Under the pieces are notes generated by a model. It saw nothing but the letters and a program-made list of their open reading frames with translations. It had not been told where the DNA came from and did no database searches. From JBCDJI01 sp964351865 (GTDB lineage Bacteria > Verrucomicrobiota > Verrucomicrobiia > Methylacidiphilales > JBCBYL01), in NCBI GenBank assembly GCA_964351865.1, contig CAYGPJ010000002.1, forward strand, positions 85,327 through 149,326: 64,000 nucleotides of DNA, in the 5' to 3' direction. Position numbers and translations under genes: made by a program. How positions within the stretch are numbered: the stretch's first letter is position 1; every line of letters starts with the position of its first letter. Below are positions 25,947-34,245 of the stretch, piece by piece.

Positions 25947-27332
25947 CTATTTCAGCGGGGTATGGGCTTCATCCATAAACTGCTCCATCTTGCTGACAAT
26001 TTCCGGATACTGTTTAGCCAGATCTTTAGTTTCACCGAGGTCGTTTTTCAGATTGTAAAGTTCAATCGGTTTAAAGCCATTACCTTGCTTCCCTTTCGAT
26101 ACTTGTACGGCCTTCCAGTCACCATAACGTAGGGAGCGGGCACTGTAGGGGTCAACTTTCCCGCGATGGAATTCATGGTAAAGGTATTGGTGCTGTGACT
26201 GTTCTCCTTCATTTAAAAGCGTCGGCAGGATAGAGATACCATTGTTTTGTGCGGGCACGGGTTGACCGGTCAGTTCTGCCATCGTCGGCAGAATGTCCCA
26301 GAAAGCACTCAGATGATCACTGCGACTGCCGGCCTCCACTTTGCCCGGCCAGCGCACTAAAAATGGGGTGCGAATCCCCCCTTCATATAGATCTCGCTTG
26401 TGACCCCGCAGCGGACCATTGGAGTCCCAAAATTCCGGATCATGGCTGCCTTCAATGTGGGTACCATTGTCGCTGGAGAATAGAATGATGGTGTTTTCAT
26501 CAACCCCGAGTTCGACCAGCATGTTGAGCAACTCTCCGATCTGGTTATCAAGGTTTTCCATCATCGCTGCAAAACCAGCAATCGGATTCTGTACGTCCGG
26601 GCAATTTTCATCTGGGCCAGCCCCATACTTGCCGATGATGTCATCAAATTCCGGATAGACCTTGCGCCATTTCTCATGCATCTCCTGCGGGGCCTGCATC
26701 GCAGCATGCGGAACGGCAGTCGGGATATAGCAAAAGAACGGCTTGTCCGCTTCCACGCTGGTTCTAACGAAATCAAGCGCCTCTGCCATAATCAAGTCGT
26801 GCACGAAAGTGCCCTCCTCCATAGGCACTTCCACCCCATCGCGCACTATACTGCTGGGGTAATAGGTATGGGCAATGCGCTGACTCTTCCAACCCGTAAA
26901 ATGATCAAACCCATGGGTCAGCGGATTCGGGGCACCTTCAAAATTCGTTTTTCCTAATCCCCACTTGCCAAAGGCACCAGTCGCATATCCCGCGTTCCTA
27001 AAGAGACGGGGCAATGTCGTCATCTCCGGGTCGAGCGCAAAACTGTTCTCATCGCCATTGCCGCGACAGTGCACACGTCCCGGGTGCTGACCGGACATCA
27101 GCACGGCGCGTGAGGGGGAACAGACCGTATTGCCGGAGTAATGCTGGGTGAATAACATACCTTCCTCTGCCAAGCGATCGATATTCGGCGTCTTAAGTTT
27201 CTGCTGCCCGTAGCACCCCAGATCACCCATGCCGAGGTCGTCAGCTAGGATGTAGATTACATTAGGTTTGGTTGCGGCATTAAGAAAACTGCTCATAACA
27301 AGCAGCAGCGAAATGATCATTTTGTATTTCAT
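25947..27332 (-). CDS. Type I sulfatase (arylsulfatase / GalNAc-6-sulfatase-like)
   Basis: The start at 27332 gives 461 residues with a signal peptide (about 1-20, MIISLLLVMSSFLNAA), so the enzyme is exported. The metal site begins at LADDLG (Asp31, Asp32). The sulfatase signature CSPSR is at residues 71-75, where Cys71 would be converted to formylglycine. GKWGLGK and the SSDNGTHIEG block supply further active-site residues. It should remove sulfate esters from a polysaccharide, in line with the neighbouring fucose-type permease. After the TAG stop the frame stays open for 24 codons to 25872. Confidence 0.93.
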   Translation of the reverse strand: MKYKMIISLLLVMSSFLNAATKPNVIYILADDLGMGDLGCYGQQKLKTPNIDRLAEEGMLFTQHYSGNTVCSPSRAVLMSGQHPGRVHCRGNGDENSFALDPEMTTLPRLFRNAGYATGAFGKWGLGKTNFEGAPNPLTHGFDHFTGWKSQRIAHTYYPSSIVRDGVEVPMEEGTFVHDLIMAEALDFVRTSVEADKPFFCYIPTAVPHAAMQAPQEMHEKWRKVYPEFDDIIGKYGAGPDENCPDVQNPIAGFAAMMENLDNQIGELLNMLVELGVDENTIILFSSDNGTHIEGSHDPEFWDSNGPLRGHKRDLYEGGIRTPFLVRWPGKVEAGSRSDHLSAFWDILPTMAELTGQPVPAQNNGISILPTLLNEGEQSQHQYLYHEFHRGKVDPYSARSLRYGDWKAVQVSKGKQGNGFKPIELYNLKNDLGETKDLAKQYPEIVSKMEQFMDEAHTPLK

Positions 27333-27459
27333 CGTTTTCTTAAATGGTGAAGATAAACCATGCAACATACTTCCTTAAAAGAGAAATAAATAATAGATCT
27401 CGCGCTCTTTTCACTTGCGAGTTTGGCGGCCGAGCTGCAGCCCGGGCAAAAAAGGCCAG

Positions 27460-28128
27460 TCACTTTCGCACCGCAACGAAAAGCGTATGGGTAAAGCGTT
27501 TTGCTTGCGGATACGCCTTGGCTCTGATGGCTTCCGCATTACCGAACACGTCCTTCAGGCAATGGATGAAATTTTTGTCTTGGTTCGCCGACCAATAAAC
27601 CACGTGGCCACCTGGATGCAACGCGGCTTTCGCAAGTGCTATACCTTCGCTACTATAAAGTCTGGAATTTCCCTGCTGCACCAACGGATCGGGGCTATTG
27701 TCCACATCCAGCAGAATCGTGTGATAGTCGCCTTTGCCGGCCTGCCGGATCAATTCAGCCACATCGCAGTGGTGGATGCGTACGCGCGAGTCATCGACCA
27801 GCAAGCCGTTGACATCGGCAAGGAATTCCCGATTCCACGCGACCACCACCGGCAGCAGTTCGGCGACATCGACGATGGCATCCGATGGGCAAAGCTCCAG
27901 CACCCGCCGCAGGGTAAAACCGAATCCAAGACCTCCGATCATAATGCGCGGCTGCGCCGGTAGATCGGTGCAGCCCAGCTCTGCCATGGTTCCCTCGGAC
28001 GCGGAGGCGTTAGTGCTCATCAGCGGCACCCCTGCCACATTCATGAAATAATGCCCATCATGATGCTGGAGGGCGAGCGGTTCGCCATCCGGTGTGCTGG
28101 AAGTAGCAAGGGTGGTGGCGACTTTCAT
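27460..28128 (-). CDS. Spermidine synthase-like / class I methyltransferase-fold protein
   Basis: From the ATG at 28128 the protein has 222 residues. It has the Rossmann-like PRIMIGGLGFGFTLRRVLEL motif I, the acidic IVDVAELLPVVVAWN motif that binds the nucleoside ribose, and YHTILLDVDNSPDPL as the active-site strand. This pattern is that of SpeE-like proteins. The N-terminal beta domain of true spermidine synthases is reduced, so it could be an aminopropyltransferase or a methyltransferase-like relative. A biosynthetic arginine decarboxylase (54757-56667) in the window shows that polyamines are made in this organism. Confidence 0.75.
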   Translation of the reverse strand: MKVATTLATSSTPDGEPLALQHHDGHYFMNVAGVPLMSTNASASEGTMAELGCTDLPAQPRIMIGGLGFGFTLRRVLELCPSDAIVDVAELLPVVVAWNREFLADVNGLLVDDSRVRIHHCDVAELIRQAGKGDYHTILLDVDNSPDPLVQQGNSRLYSSEGIALAKAALHPGGHVVYWSANQDKNFIHCLKDVFGNAEAIRAKAYPQAKRFTHTLFVAVRK

Positions 28129-28230
28129 GTTGGTCACTGTAAGTTCGCCACGTCGCTAGTTCAAGTCAGGACACTCGAGTCGTGGAACGCACGGATGATT
28201 GATACCGAATCAAAATGATCAGAAGTGATT

Positions 28231-29181
28231 TCAGAGCGAAGGCTCGACTCGTTGGAGTCGCCCGGCTTGCTGATTCCATACAGCTCTTACCCGTTGCGTC
28301 ATCAGCACGATCAGGAACAACAACCCGCAGGCGACCGCCATCATTCCCGCTGAACTGGCAGAAGTAAGTGTCTCCAAACCAAATAACTGCCGCATCAATG
28401 CCGGAAACGGACCGATCGCCATCCAGTGACCCAGCACGGCCGCCACTGAGCCTATTCCGCAGGATAGCAGCAAAATGACCGATAGCCGGTGTGAAATCAG
28501 AATGGCCGTAGCTGGCGGGACAATTAATAACGCGACAATCAAAATACTGCCCACCGCCTCGAAGGCCATCACCGTAGTCACTGCCGTGATCAGTGTAATG
28601 CCGAATTTTAAGCGGCCAGCAGGAATACCTTGTGACTCCGCCAGCGCCGGGTCAAAAGAAGACACCTTCAATTCCTTATAAAAAATCAAGCCTAAGGCAG
28701 TATTGACCACTAGCATGGCAATGGCTTGCCACGCCACTCGCGGCACACTCCCGTCGATCACTCCATCAATGACAGCCGTCTCAATCGTTCCGTACAGCAC
28801 ACAATTTGCATCCAGATCCACCTTATCCGAAGCCACTCGAATCAGAATCAACCCCAGGGCAAACAAACTACAAAATGAAACCCCCAGGGCTGCACCACTT
28901 TCTACCTTGCCGTAATTTTCAATGGCATTACTGATCACCCCGGTCAGCACCCCGGCTACCACGGCCCCGGCCAGCATGAACGGCCAGTCGCGTGATCCGG
29001 AGATCAGAAATGCAATGGCCAACCCCGGCAAGACGGCATGACTGATCCCGTCACCCAGCATACTCTGCCGGTTTAATAAAAGAAACGTGCCCGGCAAGGC
29101 ACATGCCATCGCCAGCACCGCACCCGTCACCACGATCCAACTGTCCAGTAACGACCAATCCAACCCCAGCATGGCAATCAT
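28231..29181 (-). CDS. Metal ABC transporter permease (Mn/Zn type)
   Basis: The 316-residue inner-membrane protein belongs to the ZnuB/MntC/TroD family. It has about 8-9 helices, an early SMLGDGISHAVLPGLAIAFL block and a late VAFLL-type sequence ending in LLFLIVLMTQRVRAVW. It overlaps the upstream permease-DtxR fusion by four bases. Two permeases per system, as here, is the TroCD/MntCD arrangement. The regulator's ligands point to manganese. Confidence 0.92.
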   Translation of the reverse strand: MIAMLGLDWSLLDSWIVVTGAVLAMACALPGTFLLLNRQSMLGDGISHAVLPGLAIAFLISGSRDWPFMLAGAVVAGVLTGVISNAIENYGKVESGAALGVSFCSLFALGLILIRVASDKVDLDANCVLYGTIETAVIDGVIDGSVPRVAWQAIAMLVVNTALGLIFYKELKVSSFDPALAESQGIPAGRLKFGITLITAVTTVMAFEAVGSILIVALLIVPPATAILISHRLSVILLLSCGIGSVAAVLGHWMAIGPFPALMRQLFGLETLTSASSAGMMAVACGLLFLIVLMTQRVRAVWNQQAGRLQRVEPSL

Positions 29182-30620
29182 GTGATTCCTTCCTTGAGTG
29201 AACCACTCAGCAGGTGAGGACTCAGGGGGATACGTTTGCGATTGTCCTCATTTTCCAACAGTTCCTCCAGTTCATGCAGTATATCCGGCTCCAGAATATG
29301 CTCGACGGCGTCGGCATCGCGGTCGACCCGACCCGGCGCGATGTCCGCATACTTAATCAGAAATAATTCCCACAGTCGGTGATTTCGCACCACCCGCAAA
29401 GCATCCCGCGCCCCTTTACCCGTCAGATGAAATCGACCCGGCACATCTTCAGCCAGAAATCCTGTCCGCACCGACAGCCGAAAAGCGGATTCCAGTTCGC
29501 CTTCCGACCAGGCACGAAACTCGCGAATCTCCTCCAGCCTGAATTCATCATCCAGCAGATCAGTCCGTTTGCCATGCACCTCCAGCCACTCATAAATTGC
29601 ACGCAGCAAGTGCTGTCGTCTCACCCGTTGCGACAGACTCCGCTGCTCCAAAAACCGGAAGACCAACCCGCGTGTCCGCCCCAGAAACATGCTGAGAAAA
29701 AAGAGGGCCGCACTCATCAACACGATAATGGCACCCGCGGGCAATCTGGGAAACAATGCACTCACCAACACCCCACCTAACCCGCTGAGGAAACCAAAAA
29801 ACATTGCCAGCACCAAGGTCAGGTCCAAACGTTCCGTCCAGAACCGGGCGGCGGCCGGTGGCATGATCATCATCGCCACCACCAGCAACAAGCCCACCGC
29901 CTGCAGGCCGATCACCGTGACCACGGTAATGAGCGCGAGTAGCGCCACATCCAGCCATAAAACCGGCCAACCCTGTGAAGCCGCAAAGGAAGCATCAAAA
30001 CACAACAGGGTAAATTCCTTGTAGAAAAAGAAGCACAGCAATCCCGTCGCTACGGCCGCACTGAAAATCAGCCAACCATCCGAAATCGTCATGGAGGCCG
30101 CTTTCCCGTAAATAAATTGTTCCAGTCCGGCTGCATTGCCGCTCGGCATCTGTTGCACGACGGTCAGCAGCGCAATCCCCAAACCGAAGAATACACTCAG
30201 CACAATCGCCAGCGCGGCATCATCTTTCAGCCGACTGAACTCACGAATCACCACCACCATCCCCATCCCCGCTAATCCCGTCACCGCTCCGCCCAGCAAC
30301 AGCACCGGCAGGTTTTTGCCTAAACCAAAAAATAATTCTCCGACCAGAAATGCCAGCCCGATTCCCGGCAACGTCGCATGACTGATGGTATCACTCATCA
30401 GCGATCGCTTCCGCAACAGCAGGAACGTCCCGACCATACCGCCTACCGCACCGAACAACGCCGTTCCGATAAAGACGATCCGCGTGTTGTGATCCTGGAG
30501 TGAAACCACCCGCCATACCTCAGCCGTCGTGGGCAGCTGAGACGGCTCCGCCGCACCAGCAAATCCGCAACCCAAAATCCAAAACCCAAACACCAGGATG
30601 ACGAGCCTCAGCGAGATCAT
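29178..30620 (-). CDS. Metal ABC transporter permease fused to DtxR-like domain
   Basis: 480 residues. Residues 40-320 are a second ZnuB/MntC-type permease with the SLMSDTISHATLPGIGLAFL block. Residues 334-480 are cytoplasmic and resemble a DtxR/MntR regulator. A winged-helix-like part ends in GFLAEDVPGRFHLTGKGARDALRVVRNHRLWELFL, and a metal-binding/dimer-like part follows with DADAVEHILEPDIL. HRLWE and VEH match the sites of metal ligands in DtxR proteins, but the N-terminal D/E ligand pair is not obvious. An inferred role is direct sensing of cytoplasmic metal to gate the importer. Coupled by 4-base overlaps on both sides. Confidence 0.9.
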   Translation of the reverse strand: MISLRLVILVFGFWILGCGFAGAAEPSQLPTTAEVWRVVSLQDHNTRIVFIGTALFGAVGGMVGTFLLLRKRSLMSDTISHATLPGIGLAFLVGELFFGLGKNLPVLLLGGAVTGLAGMGMVVVIREFSRLKDDAALAIVLSVFFGLGIALLTVVQQMPSGNAAGLEQFIYGKAASMTISDGWLIFSAAVATGLLCFFFYKEFTLLCFDASFAASQGWPVLWLDVALLALITVVTVIGLQAVGLLLVVAMMIMPPAAARFWTERLDLTLVLAMFFGFLSGLGGVLVSALFPRLPAGAIIVLMSAALFFLSMFLGRTRGLVFRFLEQRSLSQRVRRQHLLRAIYEWLEVHGKRTDLLDDEFRLEEIREFRAWSEGELESAFRLSVRTGFLAEDVPGRFHLTGKGARDALRVVRNHRLWELFLIKYADIAPGRVDRDADAVEHILEPDILHELEELLENEDNRKRIPLSPHLLSGSLKEGIT

Positions 30621-31405
30621 CTTCGGAGTTCCTCCTCGCGAATTTCCCGCGCCACCCGATCCAGCAGATGGTGTTTTCCTCCGTAAGCCACGGCTAGATT
30701 CTCGCGCGTCATCACTTTCTCGATATTGCCCTGGGTCACTACCCGCATATTCAGTAACACGGCATAGTCAAAGAAATCGCGAATCGTTTCCAGATCATGA
30801 TGCACACAAACCACACTCTTACCGCTATCTTTCAAATCATGCAGCACCTGAACAATCGCCTTCTCGGTAGCCGCATCCACGCTGGCGAAAGGTTCATCCA
30901 TCAGGTAAAGATCGGCCTCCTGCACCAGCGCTCGTGCCAGAAAAACACGTTGCTGCTGACCACCGCTCAGTTGACTGATCTGGCGATCTCCAAAATCACC
31001 TAATCCGACCCGCTCCAGCGCCAACTGAGCCCGATCGCGATGTACCTGACGTACCGGGCGGAACCAGCCGACTTTCCGATAGAGTCCCATCGTCACCACC
31101 TCACGCGCATTAACCGGGAAATCCCAATCGACCGATTCACGTTGCGGCACATACGCTACCCGTTGTCGCACCTCCTGATAAGGTTTTCCCCAGAAAGTTA
31201 CCGCCCCGGACACTGACGGGATCAAATCCAAAGCCGCTTTCAGCAGCGTGCTCTTACCTGCGCCGTTGGGTCCAACAATCGCCACTAACTGACCGGAGGG
31301 AAAATCTGCGGTAGCATCCCACAGCACGACTTTCCGGCGGTAGGCTACGTTGAGATCGCGCACACAAAGCGGGTGTTCTATTGGTTGATCTGCTGGGTTC
31401 GTCAT
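30617..31405 (-). CDS. Metal ABC transporter ATP-binding protein
   Basis: The 262-residue ATPase shows Walker A GPNGAGKST, signature LSGGQQQR, Walker B DLYLMDEP and a switch His in VCVHHD. It powers the importer formed with the two permeases downstream. It overlaps the fused permease by four bases. Upstream, a 210-base gap filled by a repeat element separates it from the binding-protein gene. Confidence 0.94.
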   Translation of the reverse strand: MTNPADQPIEHPLCVRDLNVAYRRKVVLWDATADFPSGQLVAIVGPNGAGKSTLLKAALDLIPSVSGAVTFWGKPYQEVRQRVAYVPQRESVDWDFPVNAREVVTMGLYRKVGWFRPVRQVHRDRAQLALERVGLGDFGDRQISQLSGGQQQRVFLARALVQEADLYLMDEPFASVDAATEKAIVQVLHDLKDSGKSVVCVHHDLETIRDFFDYAVLLNMRVVTQGNIEKVMTRENLAVAYGGKHHLLDRVAREIREEELRR

Positions 31406-31414
31406 GTGTTCTTA

Positions 31415-31601
31415 GGTAGGGCGTCTTGTCCCCAAGGCGCCGGGTGGAGAATACGGGAAAGCGCTTTCTTTATCCCGACACTTGTGTGGTAGGGATAAAC
31501 TAAACAAGTTTGAATTGAATGGCGGACACATTCCGACTTCACAGGATGTCGGAACGAAGTTTTGGGGACAAACCGCACTACCTCGGGCTTCAATTGATAT
31601 G
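31415..31601. repeat. Repeat element inside the metal-transport gene cluster
   Basis: It begins GGTAGGGCGTCTTGTCC and ends CACTACCTCGGGCTTCAATT, the same borders as the interior of the element at 15382-15579, and contains further short palindromes. It fills the gap between the ATPase gene and the binding-protein gene. A nearly complete lack of other sequence there suggests insertion into a once tighter operon. Confidence 0.65.
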
Positions 31602-31615
31602 AAGACGCCCTACAT

Positions 31616-32620
31616 TTATTTATCAGTCGCGGGTTTATCATGGCTGTTCAGTTTCCCTTGAAATCCTCCCGCCGGAGCCTGCCCCCCTAGCGCGCGGGCA
31701 ATCGTAGTCGCGTTGTGATCGATCATACCGATATAAGTGCCTTCATAAGTTCCCGGCTGTCCCATCGCATCCGAGAACAGTTCTCCGCCGATTCGCACGG
31801 TGTGTCCCTTTGACGCCGCGCCTTCCAGCACCGCCCTGAGATTTTTATCCGCTACCGTACTTTCCACGAATAGAGCTGGAATTTGATGCGTGACCATGTA
31901 ATCGACCAATTGATTGATATCGGCAACCCCGGCTTCTGACTCGGTGCTGATTCCTTGTGCCGCCCTCACCCGGATGTCATAAGCGCGGGAGAAATATCCA
32001 AACGCATCATGCGCCGTGACCAGTGAACGCTGTTCTTCCGGAATCGTTGCAATCACTGTTTTCACGTACTGATGTAACTCGCTCAACCGTGCGCGATAGG
32101 CTTTTGAATTCTGACGATAGCTTTCCGCATTCGCTGGATCGAGCTCACACAGCGAATGCTCAATCACCTCCACGCACTGGGACCAGGCCGCAACGTCCAT
32201 CCACACGTGCGGATCCCAGTGGCCATTAAAACCTGCCGGCTCCAGTAAATAGCTTTCTTCAATGCTTTCCGTCACTGGATAGACCGGAACCCCGGAGCGT
32301 GAAATTTTCATAAACGTGTCAGCCATGCGTCCTTCCAACATCAGCCCCACATAATAAACCAGATCCGCTTTCAGTAATTGACTGACGTCATCGCGCGTCG
32401 GTTTGTACATATGGGGATCAACCCCTTCTCCCATCAAGCCAATCACGTTGCCTTGACCACCCACCACCTGACTGACGATATCGGTCACCATTCCAACCGA
32501 ACAGACCACCGTGTAAGGCGAGGATAGCGGTTTATTTTGTGGATCCTGCTGAGTCACGGGATCTGAACTGCAGCCGATCCATACTGCTGCTACCAGAGTC
32601 ATCAACATAAGTCTTTTCAC
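31616..32620 (-). CDS. Metal ABC transporter substrate-binding lipoprotein (Mn/Zn, TroA family)
   Basis: 334 residues with a lipoprotein signal (MKRLMLMTLVAAVWIGCSS; lipid-modified Cys17), so it is anchored in a membrane facing the periplasm. TroA-type metal ligands are visible in EGVDPHMYKPT (His), NGHWDPHVWMD (His), a VESTVADK region (Glu) and GELFSDAMG (Asp). The two-lobe fold of this family traps Mn2+ or Zn2+. A histidine-rich loop typical of ZnuA is missing, which fits manganese better. It is first in the operon, 22 bases downstream of a MntR-type operator. Confidence 0.93.
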   Translation of the reverse strand: MKRLMLMTLVAAVWIGCSSDPVTQQDPQNKPLSSPYTVVCSVGMVTDIVSQVVGGQGNVIGLMGEGVDPHMYKPTRDDVSQLLKADLVYYVGLMLEGRMADTFMKISRSGVPVYPVTESIEESYLLEPAGFNGHWDPHVWMDVAAWSQCVEVIEHSLCELDPANAESYRQNSKAYRARLSELHQYVKTVIATIPEEQRSLVTAHDAFGYFSRAYDIRVRAAQGISTESEAGVADINQLVDYMVTHQIPALFVESTVADKNLRAVLEGAASKGHTVRIGGELFSDAMGQPGTYEGTYIGMIDHNATTIARALGGQAPAGGFQGKLNSHDKPATDK

Positions 32621-32641
32621 CCCTGCACCATAAAACTTCCA

Positions 32642-32661
32642 AAGTTAGTGTCAACTAACTT
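32642..32661. promoter_or_regulatory. MntR/DtxR-type operator
   Basis: AAGTTAG-TGTCAA-CTAACTT is a perfect inverted repeat, 7 bases per arm with 6 between. It lies in the space between the divergent binding-protein gene (start 32620) and the mntR gene (start 32716). The TTAG...CTAA half-sites are the DtxR/MntR pattern. It would repress both directions when metal is plentiful. Confidence 0.7.
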
Positions 32662-32715
32662 ATTTTTATATATATAATTTTTGCAGGCTTTACTATCTTT
32701 TGCTAAAGAAGATGG

Positions 32716-33129
32716 ATGGCAGCCTCGAACATCACCACCAGTATTGAAGATTATCTGGAGCGGATTTATGAACTGATAGAAGAAAAAGGCTACGCCCGCG
32801 TCTCGGACATTGCCGCGGCATTGGAACTCAGCCGCCCCAGTGTCAGTGCCATGGTGCAGCGGCTGGATAAGTTGGGTTTTCTGACCTACGAAAAATACCG
32901 TGGGCTCAGCTTAACTCCCAAAGGCGAAGAAGTCGCGCGGCGCATCCAGCGTCGTCATGTCATTCTGACCGAGTTTCTCACCATGCTGAATTTAGACCGC
33001 AATATCATTGCCAAAGATGTGGAAGGTATTGAGCACCACGTCAGCTCTGAAACCCTGGCCAAGATCGAACGACTGATCGAATACTGGGAAACGGAGCCCG
33101 ATTCTCTTAAGCAGATATTCAAACGTTAA
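32716..33129 (+). CDS. mntR: Manganese-responsive transcriptional regulator, DtxR/MntR family
   Basis: This 137-residue protein has an N-terminal winged helix (residues 10-72, RVSDIAAALELSRPSVSAMVQRLDKLGFL) and a C-terminal metal/dimer domain. There is no SH3-like third domain, as in MntR. All six Bacillus MntR metal ligands have counterparts at the right spacing: D12, E15, H80, E102, E105 and H106 (DVEGIEHHVS). It therefore probably senses Mn2+ and represses the divergent importer through the palindrome at 32642-32661. Confidence 0.92.
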   Translation: MAASNITTSIEDYLERIYELIEEKGYARVSDIAAALELSRPSVSAMVQRLDKLGFLTYEKYRGLSLTPKGEEVARRIQRRHVILTEFLTMLNLDRNIIAKDVEGIEHHVSSETLAKIERLIEYWETEPDSLKQIFKR

Positions 33130-33174
33130 ATGTTGAAGGTTGAACTTTTAACGCAGAACCTGACTGATTCCGGG

Positions 33175-34203
33175 TTACACTTCCTGCACCAACTGTCCCA
33201 GCTTCTCCATTTCCAGGCAGGCTTTACCAAATTCAACCAGCGACACGCCAGAGCGCGACCATACGTCACGGGCGGAAACGGGACGATTCGTGCAAATCTC
33301 GGCAATTCTTCCCCGCAATTCCTGTGTATCGGCGTTGCCGCTTTCGGGTTGAAACTCAGTGACCTGTAATGTGCCGGTTAATTTCTGCAGTGAACTCGGC
33401 AGCATTTCAAATCCGTCACGCAGCAATGCTCCTTCAAAGACAATATCTTCGACCTGGATACTCAGTTCATAGCCGGCGTCCACCGGTTCCGACGCTTCAT
33501 TGCCGCGGCGATAGGAAAATGCCCCCTCCAGCCAATGCTCAATGAACAACTGGCGGCAGGCATCAATTCCCTGTAAATGTAAGTACCTCGCATTCACCAA
33601 GGTTCCGTTCAGGAAGAAAAAAGTTCCAATGGTGTCGCGACTGCTATTGACCACCTTGAGTTCTCCAGTTGATCCACTGCCCCCCACCGTGTAAAAAACA
33701 GAAATCATATCAAACTGAGGCAGCTTGCCGCTCAGATCGGTACAGATCGAATTGTAAGCGATGTTGGTGGTAGTATGGGAGAGCCGTTTGGCCAACCGTC
33801 CGGCGATAAAAGCGGCAAAGCCCGGGATATTCACCATCATATCCATGAAGTCATCTGCGGCAAAAACACGGTAATACACGTCACTGGAAGATCTGACACT
33901 GGCAGTGCGCGGTGAACCATTCATCACTCCTAATTCACCGATGATATCCCCACGGCCTAAGTAAGTGAGTGGCGGAGCTACCTTGGTGTCCGGCGTCTCG
34001 ATCGCCACCTCGACCACACCTTCTTCAATCACAAACACCGCGTCTGATTCCGAATCTTGTTGAATGATCACTTTGCCTGCATCTGCCCAGCGCTGGGTGC
34101 TCTTTTCGTTAATTTGGGTTTGATACACATCCGGCAGGCTGTTCAAAAAACCTTGAAAGCCTTCATCCAGTAAATCCAGCACCCGATTAGCATAGCCGCT
34201 CAT
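33175..34203 (-). CDS. Cyclic nucleotide-binding domain protein with DUF4388-like C-terminus
   Basis: 342 residues. Residues about 35-150 form a CRP-like cNMP-binding domain (GRGDIIGELGVMNGSPRTASVRSSSD, phosphate-cassette region). Residues about 165-265 resemble DUF4388/PATAN (GSTGELKVVNSSRDTIGTFFFLNGTLVNARYLHLQGIDA...LEGAFSYRRG), a domain often seen in response-regulator-like proteins with no known enzyme activity. There is no DNA-binding helix-turn-helix of the CRP kind. A signalling or scaffold role is inferred. It is convergent with mntR and separated from it by 45 bases. Confidence 0.82.
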   Translation of the reverse strand: MSGYANRVLDLLDEGFQGFLNSLPDVYQTQINEKSTQRWADAGKVIIQQDSESDAVFVIEEGVVEVAIETPDTKVAPPLTYLGRGDIIGELGVMNGSPRTASVRSSSDVYYRVFAADDFMDMMVNIPGFAAFIAGRLAKRLSHTTTNIAYNSICTDLSGKLPQFDMISVFYTVGGSGSTGELKVVNSSRDTIGTFFFLNGTLVNARYLHLQGIDACRQLFIEHWLEGAFSYRRGNEASEPVDAGYELSIQVEDIVFEGALLRDGFEMLPSSLQKLTGTLQVTEFQPESGNADTQELRGRIAEICTNRPVSARDVWSRSGVSLVEFGKACLEMEKLGQLVQEV

Positions 34204-34245
34204 GTCAGATCAAACTAACGCTTTCCAGCCATGTGGCAAGACTCA

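Noticed and set aside
27344..28051. Plus-strand open frames over the spermidine-synthase-like gene
   Set aside because: They mirror the real reverse-strand gene and have no family pattern.
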